A DNA stretch of 5,113 nt from VFJZ01 sp038321545. GTDB taxonomy: Bacteria; Actinomycetota; Thermoleophilia; Gaiellales; F1-60-MAGs149. The position numbers and the translations under genes are program-made. Below the pieces are notes generated by a model. It ran no database searches, was not told the DNA's origin, and was given only the letters and a program-made list of their open reading frames with translations. The stretch lies in contig JBBQFB010000260.1 of the NCBI GenBank assembly GCA_038321545.1, positions 1 to 5,113 of the forward strand, given 5' to 3'. This document shows, one piece after another, positions 4,486 to 5,113 of this stretch. The first letter of the stretch is position 1, and each line of letters opens with the position of its first letter.

Positions 4486-5113
4486 ATGCCAGTCGACTTC
4501 CTGTTCCTCTCGCAGTCCGACGTCGTCGCCGCCGGCGGCACGGACATGCCCGCCGTGATCGACGTGATCGAGGGCGCCTTCCAGCTGAAGGCCGACGGGC
4601 AGGTGATCAACCCGAACAAGGTGATGCTCACCTGGTCCGACGAGCCGGGCACACAGGAGCTCCACGGGCGCATCATGGCCATGCCCGCGTGGGTGGGCGG
4701 GGAGTGGGACGTCGCCGGTCTGAAGTGGATTCCGAGCGTGCCGGCGAACCTCGGACGCGGCCTGCCGCGGGCGAACGCGATCGTGCTGCTGTCCGACCGC
4801 GAGACGGGCCTGCCGGTGGCCGTGCTGGACGGCACCGTGATCTCGGCGATGCGCACCGGCGCCGTCACCGGCGTCGCGATCCGCCACCTCGCCCGGGCCG
4901 ATGCGCGCACCGCCGGGCTGCTCGGCGCCGGCGTGCTCACGCGCACGCAGCTGATGGCGCTCGCCGCCACCCGCCCGGGCCTCGAGATCGCCCGCGTTTA
5001 CGACCCGAACACCGCCCGCACGGAGGCGCTGCTGGCCGAGCTCGCGCCGACGCTGCCGTTTCCGGTGGCCGTGGGCCGCTCCGAGCGGGAGGCGTGCGAG
5101 GGGGCCGACATCA
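4486..5113 (+). CDS. ornithine cyclodeaminase / mu-crystallin family protein (3' end cut off)
   Basis: NAD(P)-binding protein of the OCD/mu-crystallin family, whose members include ornithine cyclodeaminases, alanine dehydrogenases and imine reductases. 209 residues are visible of a usual 320-390. The N-terminal substrate domain has FLFLSQSDVVAAGG (5-18), GLKWIPSVPAN (78-88) with Lys80 at the usual conserved Lys, and ANAIVLLSDRETGLPVAVLDG (96-116). ISAMRTGAVTGVA (119-131) holds the typical conserved Arg123. The Rossmann domain begins at LLGAGVLTRTQL (145-156), with GAG at 147-149; many relatives have GAGVQA here. From memory, the N-terminal wording resembles the subgroup labelled 'tyramine oxidase subunit B' in public annotations; that label is tentative and poorly grounded. 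ATG at 4486 is the natural family start, but no close Shine-Dalgarno is seen (GGAGG at 4459-4463 is 22 nt away). It is the last gene of a + strand series after the flavin oxidoreductase and the small gene. Confidence 0.9.
   Translation, partial: MPVDFLFLSQSDVVAAGGTDMPAVIDVIEGAFQLKADGQVINPNKVMLTWSDEPGTQELHGRIMAMPAWVGGEWDVAGLKWIPSVPANLGRGLPRANAIVLLSDRETGLPVAVLDGTVISAMRTGAVTGVAIRHLARADARTAGLLGAGVLTRTQLMALAATRPGLEIARVYDPNTARTEALLAELAPTLPFPVAVGRSEREACEGADI

Overview
The window is very GC-rich (about 70% or more), gene-dense, and uses almost only G/C-ending codons. Together with the protein types this suggests a high-GC actinobacterium. A deep lineage such as Thermoleophilia is my best guess, but it is an impression and not demonstrated. 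I see no rRNA, tRNA, CRISPR, transposase or phage gene.

Layout: (1) Positions 2-649, + strand: the 3' part of a YugP-type membrane zinc metallopeptidase; its first few codons lie outside the window. (2) Positions 650-1163: about 510 bp with no convincing gene. It contains a decayed tandem repeat of roughly 101-105 bp period, whose two best copies share 23 identical bases, and a near-perfect 11-bp-arm palindrome. (3) Positions 1164-1934, - strand: a class I SAM-dependent methyltransferase of trans-aconitate-methyltransferase (Tam)-like type. (4) Positions 1955-3916, + strand, divergent from it with only 20 bp between the start codons: a 653-aa FMN/4Fe-4S/FAD oxidoreductase of the FadH / trimethylamine dehydrogenase (TMADH) type. 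(5) Positions 3926-4288, + strand: a small protein I do not recognise. (6) Positions 4289-4485: about 200 bp with GC-rich inverted repeats. (7) Position 4486 to the window end, + strand: the first 209 codons of an ornithine cyclodeaminase / mu-crystallin family protein, running off the right edge.

The + strand block from 1955 to the end (flavin oxidoreductase, small unknown protein, OCD-family protein) may act on a common amine, amino-acid or enoyl substrate. This rests on gene order and family tendencies only. The divergent methyltransferase may be co-regulated through the tiny shared start region.

The most noteworthy signal is regulatory. The 20-bp divergent gap holds one nearly symmetric TTACGATAA element that reads as a TANNNT -10 box on both strands, 7-8 nt from each start codon. 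A third TANNNT box (TAGATT) overlaps the stop codon of the oxidoreductase gene and sits 6 nt before the GTG of the small gene. All three fit the actinobacterial leaderless-promoter layout. I found no clearly new multi-gene system.
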